Positions 7,318 through 15,004 are shown, numbered from the stretch's first letter. The stretch: 35,474 nt of DNA from Candidatus Bathyarchaeota archaeon (GCA_007050895.1 SMYP01000120.1:1-35474), one strand, 5' to 3'. The notes: generated by a model not told the origin, from the sequence alone. Numbers and translations are program-made.

Positions 7318-8670
7318 ATGGCTGAAGTTCTACGCTTGAAGCCCGAAGATATAAGTACGAAAGATAAACGCGGAAAATATACTGTATCGGTTATAGGCTG
7401 TGAGGAAAAGGGATTTCTTTACGCTGTTTCTTTTGTTGAAGCAGGTTTCAAAGTACTTTGCACAGATGCAGATCAAACTCTGGTAAAACACCTATCAAAA
7501 GGGCAAGTCCTGGTTTCTGACAGAGACTTGGAAACTAAATCGAAGAGTTTTATCAGAAGAGGACGACTAAACATTACAGCCGATTTGCAAAACACGGTTT
7601 CCCAGAGTGACATAATTGTTATGACACTCACTGCTAAAATCGGTGATGATGAACAGCCAGACTATTCAGATGTAGAGAGCACCTGCAAGCAGGTTGGAAA
7701 GTCACTTAGGCGAGGTGCATTGTTTATTTATGGAGGTATAGCAGGTTTAGGCTTTATAGAAGGAGTAGTCAAGGAGACTCTCGAAAACACATCAGGGCTC
7801 AAGGTTGGAGAAGACTTTGGTTTAGTTTACAGTCCAATTCAACTCTGTAGTTATCAACCTGCTGCATCGATCGCAAATCAAGAGTTGAAAGTTGCTGCGT
7901 TAGATGCAGCCAGCTTAAGTTCGGCTGCCGCAGTTTTGGGAGTAGTAACTGGGAAAGATGTAAAACAAATTTCAGATGTTAAAACAGTGGAAGCTGCTTT
8001 GCTTTTCGCAATTGCCCGGAGAGATTCAAACTTGGCTTTGGCTAACGAGTTAGCGGTTTTCTGCGAGAACGCAGGCATAGACTATTTTGATACATTAAAA
8101 CTAATGGATGCACAGGCTTCAAGTTTTTCGCCGAAAGTCGAAACGGAGGACGTAAAGAAGAACGAAGCTTACCTTTTGCTTGAAAGCGCGGAAAGTCTTA
8201 ACGCTAAGCTCAGGCTTCCTGCGTTAGCTAGGAAAATAAATGAAGACATGGTTAGACACGCGGTTAATCTAACAAAAGATGCATTGCGAAGTTGTGGGAA
8301 GACGTTAAGACGAGCAAAGATTGCTGTGTTTGGAACTGCGAAACCGAAAACAGCTACAACAATTTTTGTCAAAATGCTGGAAAGGAGAGGCGCAAAAGCA
8401 AATCTCTATGACCCTTTATTTTTAAAAAATGAGTTTTCAGATTTTGCGCGAGTGCTAAAAAGAAACATAAAAGATACAGTGGAGGGCGCAGACTGCGTAG
8501 TGGTGATGACTGCAGAAGATCAGTTTAAACGCTTGAACCTGAGAAGGTTGCTAGCTGTAATGAAAACGCCAGCGGCAATAGTTGATTGCATAGGTATATT
8601 TGATCCAAAAAAAGTTGAACGTAAAGGCTTTACATTTCGTGGTTTAGGAAGGGGGATTGAGCAGAAATGA
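7318..8670 (+). CDS. UDP-glucose/ManNAc dehydrogenase-family protein lacking catalytic residues (probable pseudoenzyme)
   Basis: Fold-level similarity to UDP-sugar 6-dehydrogenases (WecC/UGDH) is clear along the whole 450 residues. There is an N-terminal Rossmann region (22-60), a central helical domain with NLALANELAVFCENAGID (238-254) and a C-terminal UDP-binding Rossmann-like domain (from about 333). The family signatures are gone, however. The Gly-rich NAD motif GLGYVG reads GCEEKG (27-32). The catalytic Lys and Asn of the AExxKLxEN helix are Leu228 and Ile232. The GGHCIPVDP active-site Cys segment has no counterpart in 268-287. YSPER reads YSPIQ, and the C-terminal FKPxxDDxRESP is replaced by AKPKTATTI. 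The frame is intact, so it is not a decayed gene. ATG 7318 has GGGG upstream; TTG 7312 is an alternative. Its stop overlaps the next start (ATGA). Confidence 0.8.
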   Translation: MAEVLRLKPEDISTKDKRGKYTVSVIGCEEKGFLYAVSFVEAGFKVLCTDADQTLVKHLSKGQVLVSDRDLETKSKSFIRRGRLNITADLQNTVSQSDIIVMTLTAKIGDDEQPDYSDVESTCKQVGKSLRRGALFIYGGIAGLGFIEGVVKETLENTSGLKVGEDFGLVYSPIQLCSYQPAASIANQELKVAALDAASLSSAAAVLGVVTGKDVKQISDVKTVEAALLFAIARRDSNLALANELAVFCENAGIDYFDTLKLMDAQASSFSPKVETEDVKKNEAYLLLESAESLNAKLRLPALARKINEDMVRHAVNLTKDALRSCGKTLRRAKIAVFGTAKPKTATTIFVKMLERRGAKANLYDPLFLKNEFSDFARVLKRNIKDTVEGADCVVVMTAEDQFKRLNLRRLLAVMKTPAAIVDCIGIFDPKKVERKGFTFRGLGRGIEQK

Positions 8671-9614
8671 AAAAATTGGGTGTGGCAGTAGTAGGAACAG
8701 GCTTCTGGGGAAAAAATCATGCTAGGGGCTACAGTGAGCTGGAATCAACTGAGCTCGTGGCTGTTTGTGACGTTAGCCGAGAAAGAGCAAAAGCTGTAGC
8801 TAGCCAGTTCGGCGTGAAAGCGTATACGAGCAGTTCTCGGTTGTTTAAGAACAAAGATGTTGAAGCAATAAGTGTGTGTACTTGGTCAACGAACCTAGCC
8901 CGCGAGGCTCTTAGAGCTCTTAGAGCGGGAAAGCATGTTTTAGTTGAGAAACCAATGGCTACCTCTTCTAAGCATGCGGAAAAGCTTCTGAAAGTTGCTG
9001 AAGAAAACGATTTGCATTTGACAGTGGGTTTTCTGATGCGGTTTATTCCAGGATTGCAGCATATTCGAGAGGCTGTTGAAAAAAAGAGAATCGGCGAACT
9101 TGTTTGTGCTACTGCGAGGAGAGTTTCACAGTGGCCCGAGAGGATAGGTGATGTGGGGGTAGTTAAAGATACGGCGATTCATGATATAGACGTTATGCGT
9201 TTCATATCTGGTGAAGATCCATCAGGTGTTTACGCGAAAACTGGAAGCATGAAGCATAGAAAGTTTGAGGATTATGCTCAAATAATGCTGACCTATGACG
9301 ACGGCAAAAGTGCGTTCATTGAATCTAACTGGTTGACTCCATACAAAACGCGAAGTTTGACAGTTACTGGAAGTGACGCGATAATGAGGTTGAATTACCT
9401 TACACAAGAATTGTGGATTGAGGACCCAAAAGAAAATTTGCAGCCGAGGTATCCTTGGCAAGAACCATTGAAACTTGAACTGCAGCATTTCGCAGATTGT
9501 ATAACAGAAAACAAGAAGCCTCTGATAAATGGCGTTGATGGTTTAAGAGCACTGCAAATTGCTGAAGCTGCTTTGCGATCTTCGGCAAAAAATAGAGAGG
9601 TAAAACTCGGATAG
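8667..9614 (+). CDS. Gfo/Idh/MocA-family NAD(P)-dependent oxidoreductase
   Basis: This is a 315-residue dehydrogenase with an N-terminal Rossmann domain (VVGTGFWGKNHA at about 8-19) and the EKP motif (VEKPMATS, about 93-100). The catalytic His region is TAIHDIDVMR in the C-terminal alpha/beta domain. Members near nucleotide-sugar genes, such as WlbA-type enzymes, oxidise C3 of UDP-GlcNAc derivatives; other members act on inositol or glucose. The start overlaps the stop of the dehydrogenase-like gene by 4 nt, so the two products are translationally coupled and may cooperate. No aminotransferase or acetyltransferase follows, so a complete 2,3-diacetamido-sugar pathway is not encoded here. Substrate is unknown. 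Confidence 0.85.
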   Translation: MKKLGVAVVGTGFWGKNHARGYSELESTELVAVCDVSRERAKAVASQFGVKAYTSSSRLFKNKDVEAISVCTWSTNLAREALRALRAGKHVLVEKPMATSSKHAEKLLKVAEENDLHLTVGFLMRFIPGLQHIREAVEKKRIGELVCATARRVSQWPERIGDVGVVKDTAIHDIDVMRFISGEDPSGVYAKTGSMKHRKFEDYAQIMLTYDDGKSAFIESNWLTPYKTRSLTVTGSDAIMRLNYLTQELWIEDPKENLQPRYPWQEPLKLELQHFADCITENKKPLINGVDGLRALQIAEAALRSSAKNREVKLG

Positions 9615-9623
9615 AATTCTATC
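9610..9623. terminator. perfect 14-bp palindrome between convergent genes
   Basis: GATAGAATTCTATC is self-complementary and contains the stop of the oxidoreductase gene (9612-9614). It lies 3 bp from the stop of the convergent trm112 gene (9626). It could form a small hairpin in either transcript. No strong T-run follows on either strand, so the role is uncertain. Confidence 0.3.
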
Positions 9624-9625
9624 TT

Positions 9626-9898
9626 TCAACGTTTTAGGCTAAATGGTTTGCCTTCGAAGACTATTCCTTCAGGTATTTTTGCTCTCCATTTCTTCAAAAA
9701 CGGAAGGTCTTCTCCTTCTTTGCGCAGTTCGTCGGGTAACATTTCTGGTATTTCATCGCGTATTGGATACCAGCGTGAACATTTTGGACAGACGATCAGA
9801 CCTTCATTTATTTCATCTTTCTCTTCGAAAACAATAAGCTCAAGCGGGTGATGTTTATCTATTGGACAGGCAAGTATATCCATCAATTGCTTTTTCAT
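9626..9898 (-). CDS. Trm112-family methyltransferase activator
   Basis: This 90-residue protein resembles archaeal Trm112, a small zinc-type scaffold that activates several class I methyltransferases acting on tRNA, rRNA or release factor. The N-terminal MDILACPIDKHHPLEL matches the archaeal CPLDKH-type motif and not the CPxC of bacterial homologues. It is followed by GLIVCPKCSRWYPIRDEIPEMLP. A C-terminal extension (about 65-90) carries the typical amphipathic tail. The neighbouring methyltransferase gene (Trm5-like, 10088-10936, same strand) makes an RNA-modification context, although Trm5 is not a known Trm112 client. A TATA-like TTTTAATAAAT lies about 45 nt upstream. Confidence 0.85.
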   Translation of the reverse strand: MKKQLMDILACPIDKHHPLELIVFEEKDEINEGLIVCPKCSRWYPIRDEIPEMLPDELRKEGEDLPFLKKWRAKIPEGIVFEGKPFSLKR

Positions 9899-10087
9899 TA
9901 TGCTTCACGGATACACAGATAGCAGAAAAGAATTATTAAAATTTATTAAAATCTTGAAGTGTACAGCTTTGATCGCTCTTCGTTATAATTGACTTTGCTA
10001 CATTCATTCTTGGGTCAAACATTATTTAAAAAAGAAGCATGCTCAAAAGGATTATGTTAAAACTGCGGCTGACTTGTTTGCTCCCAA

Positions 10088-10936
10088 TTACCTAATTTGC
10101 ACATCAGCAACAAGTTGGAACCAGTTTGGACCCGTACTTCTCACAACTCGGACTCGTTGCACTTCAAAAGCAACTCCTAAAGCGTCAAGTGTTTCTGTTA
10201 CTTTTAACTTAATCTTATCAGAAGATTTTTCCGCTTTATTAGCATGCTCGAGACCGTAGTAGTGTATCCAACCTCCTGTCGCCTTCAGTGAAGATAGAGC
10301 GTAGGGCAAGTATGAGCGGGCTTTTTCTGGTAGTGGCATCAAAACCCGGTCTGCCACGCGTTGTAGTCGGTTGTTGATAATCTCTTTTGAGTCACCCATC
10401 AAAGGAGTTATCTTATCGTAAACTCGGTTTAGTCTAATGTTTTGCTGCATGAAGTGTATCGCCGCGGGATTAACATCCAAGGAAAACACTCTTGAAGGTT
10501 TTGCATGTTTGGCGATAATTATGGAGAAGCAACCGACACCCGCGAACATATTGACGATGACCTCGTTGGATTCAACCATTTTTGCTATGCGCATTCTTTC
10601 GTATGAAAGACGTGGAGAAAAATAGCATTTTTCAACGTCAACAGCAAATAAACAGCCAAATTCGCTGTGAACCGTGGTTGTTTTGTCTTTCCCAGCCACA
10701 TGAATTAATCGGCGCAGCCTTAAATCTCCCGCCACAGGGCCTGCTTGAAGAAGAACCGTTTTCACGTTTCGATGGCGGCTCATTATTGCTTCTGCAGCGT
10801 TTTGCGTATTTATCTGCGAAACTGGGGAAGCCTTGATTATAGCAATGTCACCTATCACGTCAAAGGAACAGTAAACTCTGCCTATGTTCTCAGAAGAAAG
10901 AATATTGAAAAGGGTGTTACGTAATCTTTTTCTCAT
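10088..10936 (-). CDS. Trm5/TYW2-family tRNA methyltransferase (probable tRNA G37 N1-methyltransferase)
   Basis: This SAM-dependent class I methyltransferase has an N-terminal D1/D2-type region (FDVIGDIAIIKA at about 25-36). The SAM-binding loop is VNMFAGVGCFSI (about 147-158), followed by the acidic strand VFSLDVNPAA. The catalytic-site motif is DRVLMPLPEKA (about 211-221), close to the MPLP/NLP motif of Trm5. Trm5 makes m1G37, the first step of wyosine synthesis, and Taw1, the next enzyme of that pathway, is encoded at 13893. The 282-residue length fits a short Trm5. TYW2/Taw2 (aminocarboxypropyl transferase) is the close alternative, but the motif favours Trm5. It is divergent from rpoP, probably from a shared TTTAAA element. 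Confidence 0.85.
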   Translation of the reverse strand: MRKRLRNTLFNILSSENIGRVYCSFDVIGDIAIIKASPVSQINTQNAAEAIMSRHRNVKTVLLQAGPVAGDLRLRRLIHVAGKDKTTTVHSEFGCLFAVDVEKCYFSPRLSYERMRIAKMVESNEVIVNMFAGVGCFSIIIAKHAKPSRVFSLDVNPAAIHFMQQNIRLNRVYDKITPLMGDSKEIINNRLQRVADRVLMPLPEKARSYLPYALSSLKATGGWIHYYGLEHANKAEKSSDKIKLKVTETLDALGVAFEVQRVRVVRSTGPNWFQLVADVQIR

Positions 10937-10973
10937 GCTTCAGCCTTCGTTTACGTAAAGGACACTGGAAACA

Positions 10974-10979
10974 TTTAAA
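10974..10979. promoter_or_regulatory. shared palindromic TATA element (trm5-like / rpoP)
   Basis: TTTAAA lies 38 nt from the Trm5-like ATG on one side and 38 nt from the rpoP TTG on the other. Being self-complementary, it can be read as the TATA core in both directions. No other TATA-like box lies in this 80-nt divergent gap. Confidence 0.45.
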
Positions 10980-11016
10980 AGCAAAATACTTTTCCTTTGA
11001 AGGGAGGGTAAAGTCG

Positions 11017-11178
11017 TTGGAACAAACAGGAATCGTTTATGAATGTATAAGATGTGGAGCACGCGTCCCATCTGAAGAGCTGGAACTTCGTGGTGGAGAA
11101 ATAAAATGTATAATATGTGGCTACCGCATTCTTAAGAAGGTTAAACCGCCCGTAGTTAAACGCGTACAATCTAAATAA
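11017..11178 (+). CDS. rpoP: DNA-directed RNA polymerase subunit P (Rpb12-like)
   Basis: This short gene encodes 53 residues starting MEQTGIVYECIRCGARVPSE, with a TTG start and a strong SD GGGAGGG at 11002-11008. Two CxxC pairs (ECIRCG and KCIICG) form the Rpb12 zinc ribbon, and the tail RILKKVKPPVVKRVQSK is the basic C terminus conserved in archaeal RpoP. The subunit helps assemble the polymerase platform (Rpo3/10/11/12). It is usually near other ribosomal or polymerase genes, but here it stands alone between divergent trm5 and a convergent Cys-rich protein gene. Confidence 0.88.
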   Translation: MEQTGIVYECIRCGARVPSEELELRGGEIKCIICGYRILKKVKPPVVKRVQSK

Positions 11179-11239
11179 TTATAAGCTAAATACCTCGCCA
11201 AATAGAACCTACGCAAAGACTCTAGCTTCATTTAGTTCT

Positions 11240-11527
11240 TTAAAAGATTTCCTTGTCTCCAATCTTGCGCAATGCTTTGCCGCGAAGCTTTATCGATTCG
11301 CCCATTACTTCTTCAGGTTCTTTTTCAACAGTTTTTCGTTTGACGGTTTCTCCGCAGACGCCCCGTGGTAGTAAACGCCTCTTAACGCATAGGGCATAAG
11401 TACAATTTGCGACGTTACAAGCGTCATCTGTCCATCTACACCATACAAGATCGCGGCGGTAGAAAGCAGAGTTCTTAACGCATTTAAAGAACTGACATGT
11501 GGGAGAACAGTTTTTTGTTTGAGCCAA
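11240..11527 (-). CDS. small Cys-rich protein of unknown function
   Basis: The start at TTG 11527 is supported by an SD-like GAGGTG 6 nt upstream. A longer frame begins at TTG 11554 but has no such site. The 95-residue product has eight Cys in its first 58 residues: C7-x3-C11-x4-C16-x13-C30-x6-C37-x4-C42-x4-C47-x10-C58. This suggests two metal or Fe-S sites. The second half is a basic/acidic linker (VKRKTVEKEPEEVMGES) without Cys. I do not recognise the family. It is monocistronic, convergent with rpoP, with an A/T-rich TATA-like stretch about 30 nt before the start. Confidence 0.65.
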   Translation of the reverse strand: MAQTKNCSPTCQFFKCVKNSAFYRRDLVWCRWTDDACNVANCTYALCVKRRLLPRGVCGETVKRKTVEKEPEEVMGESIKLRGKALRKIGDKEIF

Positions 11528-11642
11528 TAGATACACCTCTCTATTGTTAATCAATAAAATTCAATATTGCGATGCATTACCAAAAGGGTATGGCTCGCGG
11601 AACCCATATAAATCTTTTTGTTCCTGACTCTTTATTAAACAT

Positions 11643-13760
11643 TTAACTTTCACTGTCAGCAGTTCTGGATTGCTTTCTTCTATAAAATTCAATAGACATA
11701 AACAAGAGTATCGTAATCAAAATTACAATAAATGTTAACAGTGCACTGCTTTCAATTAGAAATGGTCCGATTAGAATGTACTTGGAAAGTTTAATCTCTA
11801 CTTCTTTTGACTCCTCGATGAGAATGTTAGCTGCTTCGTAGGAGTTTTCTGAACCTTCAGGATAAGCAATTATCTGCATATCCCCGCCGATTACATTACT
11901 GAATGTTGCTACTCCGTCAGCCTGCGTCGTGGACGACCAAGGTTCTATGCCCGATCTATGAAGCACCACGCTCATCGCTGGGATCGGCTGATCGAAGTAA
12001 TCAACGACCTTAACAGATAGCTGAATGTTGAAGAGAGTGCAGTGAATTTCCAGTTGTGAATCATTGAAAACATCAATAACAGTTGAATTCAACAGAATTT
12101 CATCATTATACACCCGTAACCTGTACTTTCCGAATGTAACTTCAACAGTAACTGTTCCTTGGGTGTCAGTTGTTGCTCCATTAAACAGTCCGTTTGTAAC
12201 TTCAACCAACTCTATGCGCGCGTTAGGGATTGCTGCTCTATTATAATCGTTTATATTAAGAATTAGAGTTCGACTAGGGCACAATATCACGACTTCGAAT
12301 TTTGACTGAAGTGGAACACTCGTGACCGTTTTGTTATCCGCGTTGAAAATTATGTCGTAAAGAGAAGCGTTAATGGTATAACTTATTTCTGGTAGAACAG
12401 AGTTTAGGATAAAAGTTCCTGAAAGGTCTGTTTCTCCTGAGGCGAATCCAGTTTTAAGTGTGTTTCCTCTTGATGTGACATATTGATATGAAATATCCAG
12501 AGTGACGAACGGCATCAAACTTTCATGTTCGTTTTTGACAGTTATTTCGAGATTGGTCAACTTACTCGTTAAATCAAAAGAAGTTGCTCCAGCTATGGAT
12601 ACGTTCAATTCGCCGACTTTTACACCATTCCAGTACGCGCTGAGTATGTGGTTACCTGTTTCAAGTTTTAAACTGGCTCTTCCTGCGTTGTCGCTTGTAC
12701 TGTTATATATCGCATTAGTCGCTTGGTCAAGAGCTTCTACAACGATTTGAGACACTACCTCACCTGCAAGATTGAAGGTTTGGACTATGACAGAATAGCC
12801 TGGAACCTTGAAAAGCTGCGAGTCAGATATGAGTTTGTCGGTAATGTCTGGCGTTATAGTTATATTGTAATCGCCAATCAACGCGTCAGATGGGATCGAC
12901 CAAGAAGATTCAAAGACGCCTTCGCTTGAGGCTGTTGCCATTTCGGAGTATACACTGGTGCCGGTCGCGTATTTAATTGATATTGTCGCGTTTTCTCCTG
13001 GTTGATAACCTATGGCACGCGTTTTCACGGTTTGACCTCTGTGATAATAGCTTGAATCAGTGAAACCTACAAAAAATTCAGTTTCTGCCAACGATTGTGT
13101 TTTATTAAAATATGCTTTGTATGAGCCTGCATAATTAGATAGAGCGCCTTCAGGTTGGAAAGCGTCCGCTGGATAAGTGACAAGCGCAGTAGCAACTGTT
13201 TCTCCGCTTTGGGCAACAAGTTGAACTGTTCTTGAGTAAGCAGTGCCGAGAGGTTTAGGAAGTTCAACGGTAACGTTCGCATAGTGCGTGGTGCTTGATT
13301 GCACACCTGCTATTGTTACATTCAAAACAACATCTTCACCTTCTTGCAACTGCGTAGGGGATGCCGGTATCACGGCCTTAATGAAGTAAGCCAGCTTTAG
13401 CTTGAACTCGTATGTATCATTAACGTTTCTGGTGACATCTCTTAGCGTTATTAGATGGTCGCCCTCTGGAAGAGAGGGAATACTGAAATTTGAATTTACA
13501 TAATATCCTTCCGAATTGCTTGTTATAACAAGTATTTCATCAAACCAAATTTGATATCTCCCATTTGTGGTGTCTATAGTGCCTTGAAGATTAACAGTAT
13601 CACCTACAACACCTTCTTCCTCGGGGTTAACTAGTAATATGCTCACACCAAGCTGTCCAGTAACTACAGATAGTGGCATAAATAGAAACGAAACGAGCAA
13701 CACTATTAGGAGAGTGAATGTTACAGCTTTTTCCTTCAAACGGGACTTCTCCTGTATCAT
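11643..13760 (-). CDS. large secreted/membrane-anchored surface protein with repeated Ig-like domains
   Basis: This 705-residue protein has a signal sequence (hydrophobic about 13-35, after a basic KEKA start) and a C-terminal membrane helix (about 670-693) followed by EFYRRKQSR. The extracellular part is beta-rich with several Ig-like or carboxypeptidase-regulatory-like repeats. Examples of repeat cores are TDTQGTVTVEVTFGKYRLRV, TQADGVATFSNV, SDNAGRASLKLETGNHIL and TDLSGTFILNSV. Many N-x-S/T sequons suggest glycosylation. There is no PGF/PEF signal before the helix, so it is probably anchored by its own membrane segment. It could be an adhesin, part of the envelope or a glycan-associated protein; no catalytic motif is visible. 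It is monocistronic. Confidence 0.8.
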   Translation of the reverse strand: MIQEKSRLKEKAVTFTLLIVLLVSFLFMPLSVVTGQLGVSILLVNPEEEGVVGDTVNLQGTIDTTNGRYQIWFDEILVITSNSEGYYVNSNFSIPSLPEGDHLITLRDVTRNVNDTYEFKLKLAYFIKAVIPASPTQLQEGEDVVLNVTIAGVQSSTTHYANVTVELPKPLGTAYSRTVQLVAQSGETVATALVTYPADAFQPEGALSNYAGSYKAYFNKTQSLAETEFFVGFTDSSYYHRGQTVKTRAIGYQPGENATISIKYATGTSVYSEMATASSEGVFESSWSIPSDALIGDYNITITPDITDKLISDSQLFKVPGYSVIVQTFNLAGEVVSQIVVEALDQATNAIYNSTSDNAGRASLKLETGNHILSAYWNGVKVGELNVSIAGATSFDLTSKLTNLEITVKNEHESLMPFVTLDISYQYVTSRGNTLKTGFASGETDLSGTFILNSVLPEISYTINASLYDIIFNADNKTVTSVPLQSKFEVVILCPSRTLILNINDYNRAAIPNARIELVEVTNGLFNGATTDTQGTVTVEVTFGKYRLRVYNDEILLNSTVIDVFNDSQLEIHCTLFNIQLSVKVVDYFDQPIPAMSVVLHRSGIEPWSSTTQADGVATFSNVIGGDMQIIAYPEGSENSYEAANILIEESKEVEIKLSKYILIGPFLIESSALLTFIVILITILLFMSIEFYRRKQSRTADSES

Positions 13761-13784
13761 AGCAGATTTCCATTGTACCAGAAC

Positions 13785-13794
13785 ATTTTAAACT
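13785..13794 (-). promoter_or_regulatory. TATA-like box of surface protein gene
   Basis: The minus strand reads AAGTTTAAAATG, about 25-35 nt upstream of the ATG at 13760, the normal archaeal distance. Confidence 0.45.
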
Positions 13795-13826
13795 TTGCCT
13801 TATTCTGCTTCAGTTTTTAGCGAGAG

Positions 13827-13840
13827 CGTTTTATAAAACG
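13827..13840. promoter_or_regulatory. palindromic TATA element, probable taw1 promoter
   Basis: CGTTTTATAAAACG is a perfect 14-bp palindrome centred on the TATA core. It lies 53 nt before the taw1 start and about 67 nt before the divergent surface-protein start. It is the best TATA candidate for taw1. Confidence 0.45.
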
Positions 13841-13892
13841 GACGCTAATAGTCTTATTCCAAAACAAAAGCTAGTTGGACCTGTGAAACATC

Positions 13893-14879
13893 TTGAAACG
13901 CTCTATTCCGCCTGCGTTGTTGCAAGTCTTAAAGAAACACAAGTATCATCTTGTCGGTAAGCATTCAGCAGTTAAAAGGTGCAAGTGGCTTTATGAATCA
14001 TTAATTCATGATAGATTCTGCTATAAGCAGAAGTTTTACGGCATAAAATCGCATCAGTGTATCCAAATGTCACCTTCGATTTTTTACTGTACACAACACT
14101 GTATGTTTTGTTGGAGGGCACAAAGCGGAGACTTGCAAATTAAATGGGATGAACTGGAACTCCCAAATTGGGATTCCGCGGAAGAAATAGTGGAAGAAAG
14201 TTTGAAGGCACAAATCAAGATTTTAAGTGGATATAACGGTCATCCGAAAGCAAACTGGAAGAAATTCACAGAAGCCTTGACGCCTAAACATGTTGCCATA
14301 AGTTTGGCAGGTGAACCAACTCTCTATGAACCCCTCGGAAAATTGATTCGAATGTTTCATAATAAAGGGCTTACGACCTTTCTTGTGTCTAACGGTACGG
14401 CGCCATCCAAACTTGCGGAATTAAGCGAGCATCCAACACAGCTTTACATCTCGGTCTGTGCCCCAAATGAACAGGTATTCAAGCGCGTTTGCCGCCCCCA
14501 AGTTCCCAAGGCTTGGGCAAAGTTGAATGAAACTCTGGGGATGCTGCGGAATTTCCGGTGCCCTACCGTTACACGGATGACACTTGTTAAGGGGCTCAAT
14601 ATGGAACAGGTGGATGACTACGCGGAACTTGTTGAACGAGGGGAGCCCACATACATTGAAGCAAAGGCATACATGCATGTTGGATTCTCTGGTATTCGTT
14701 TGGGTTATAACAATATGCCTTCACATGAGGAGGTTCACAATTTCGCGAAGCGTTTAGCAGAGAGAACGGGATACATGATCATAGATGAAGCAACCGAGAG
14801 CAGAGTGGTGTTGCTAAGCAAACTTGGGAAGTCTAACGCTTTGAGACCTCCTGAACAAGAGGATAATATATGCAAATAA
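13893..14879 (+). CDS. taw1: 4-demethylwyosine synthase Taw1 (TYW1), radical SAM
   Basis: Taw1 converts m1G37 of tRNA-Phe to 4-demethylwyosine, using pyruvate as carbon donor. The radical-SAM motif CTQHCMFC gives Cys66, Cys70 and Cys73. A second 4Fe-4S cluster is indicated by Cys30, Cys43 and Cys56, with the 13/13 spacing known from the Methanocaldococcus enzyme. The conserved SLAGEPTLYEPL follows. The 328-residue length is normal for the archaeal form, which lacks the flavodoxin domain of eukaryotic TYW1. Start TTG 13893 gives the typical N terminus. The m1G37 methyltransferase Trm5 that supplies its substrate is probably the gene at 10088-10936. Confidence 0.93.
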   Translation: MKRSIPPALLQVLKKHKYHLVGKHSAVKRCKWLYESLIHDRFCYKQKFYGIKSHQCIQMSPSIFYCTQHCMFCWRAQSGDLQIKWDELELPNWDSAEEIVEESLKAQIKILSGYNGHPKANWKKFTEALTPKHVAISLAGEPTLYEPLGKLIRMFHNKGLTTFLVSNGTAPSKLAELSEHPTQLYISVCAPNEQVFKRVCRPQVPKAWAKLNETLGMLRNFRCPTVTRMTLVKGLNMEQVDDYAELVERGEPTYIEAKAYMHVGFSGIRLGYNNMPSHEEVHNFAKRLAERTGYMIIDEATESRVVLLSKLGKSNALRPPEQEDNICK

Positions 14880-14941
14880 TTCATTCTTCAGTTCTATCCA
14901 TACTTTTTGATATTAATTTGGTGGTAACTGTGGAAGATATC

Positions 14942-14950
14942 CTTAAATAG
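14942..14950 (+). promoter_or_regulatory. TATA box of 62-aa protein gene
   Basis: CTTAAATAG lies about 55 nt before the ATG at 15005. Transcription would start near 14970, just after the left arm of the ACCACCC/GGGTGGT inverted repeat. Confidence 0.45.
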
Positions 14951-14958
14951 GTTTTCAG

Positions 14959-14999
14959 ACCACCCTATCCTTGAACTTTTGATTTAATTATGGGGTGGT
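14959..14999 (+). promoter_or_regulatory. inverted repeat ACCACCCTAT-N21-ATGGGGTGGT over transcription start and SD
   Basis: The arms at 14959-14968 and 14990-14999 match in 9 of 10 positions. The right arm is the Shine-Dalgarno region (GGGGTGGTGA) of the 62-aa gene. A third copy of GGTGGT is at 14920-14925. Because the TATA box is at 14942, the left arm is probably at or before the transcription start. A DNA operator is therefore more likely than an SD-blocking hairpin, though both are possible. Confidence 0.4.
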
Positions 15000-15004
15000 G
15001 AATC

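Noticed and set aside
14959..14999. RNA thermometer/riboswitch-type SD sequestration at the 62-aa gene
   Set aside because: The left arm is probably at or before the predicted transcription start (TATA at 14942), so a DNA operator is the better reading; kept only as an alternative.
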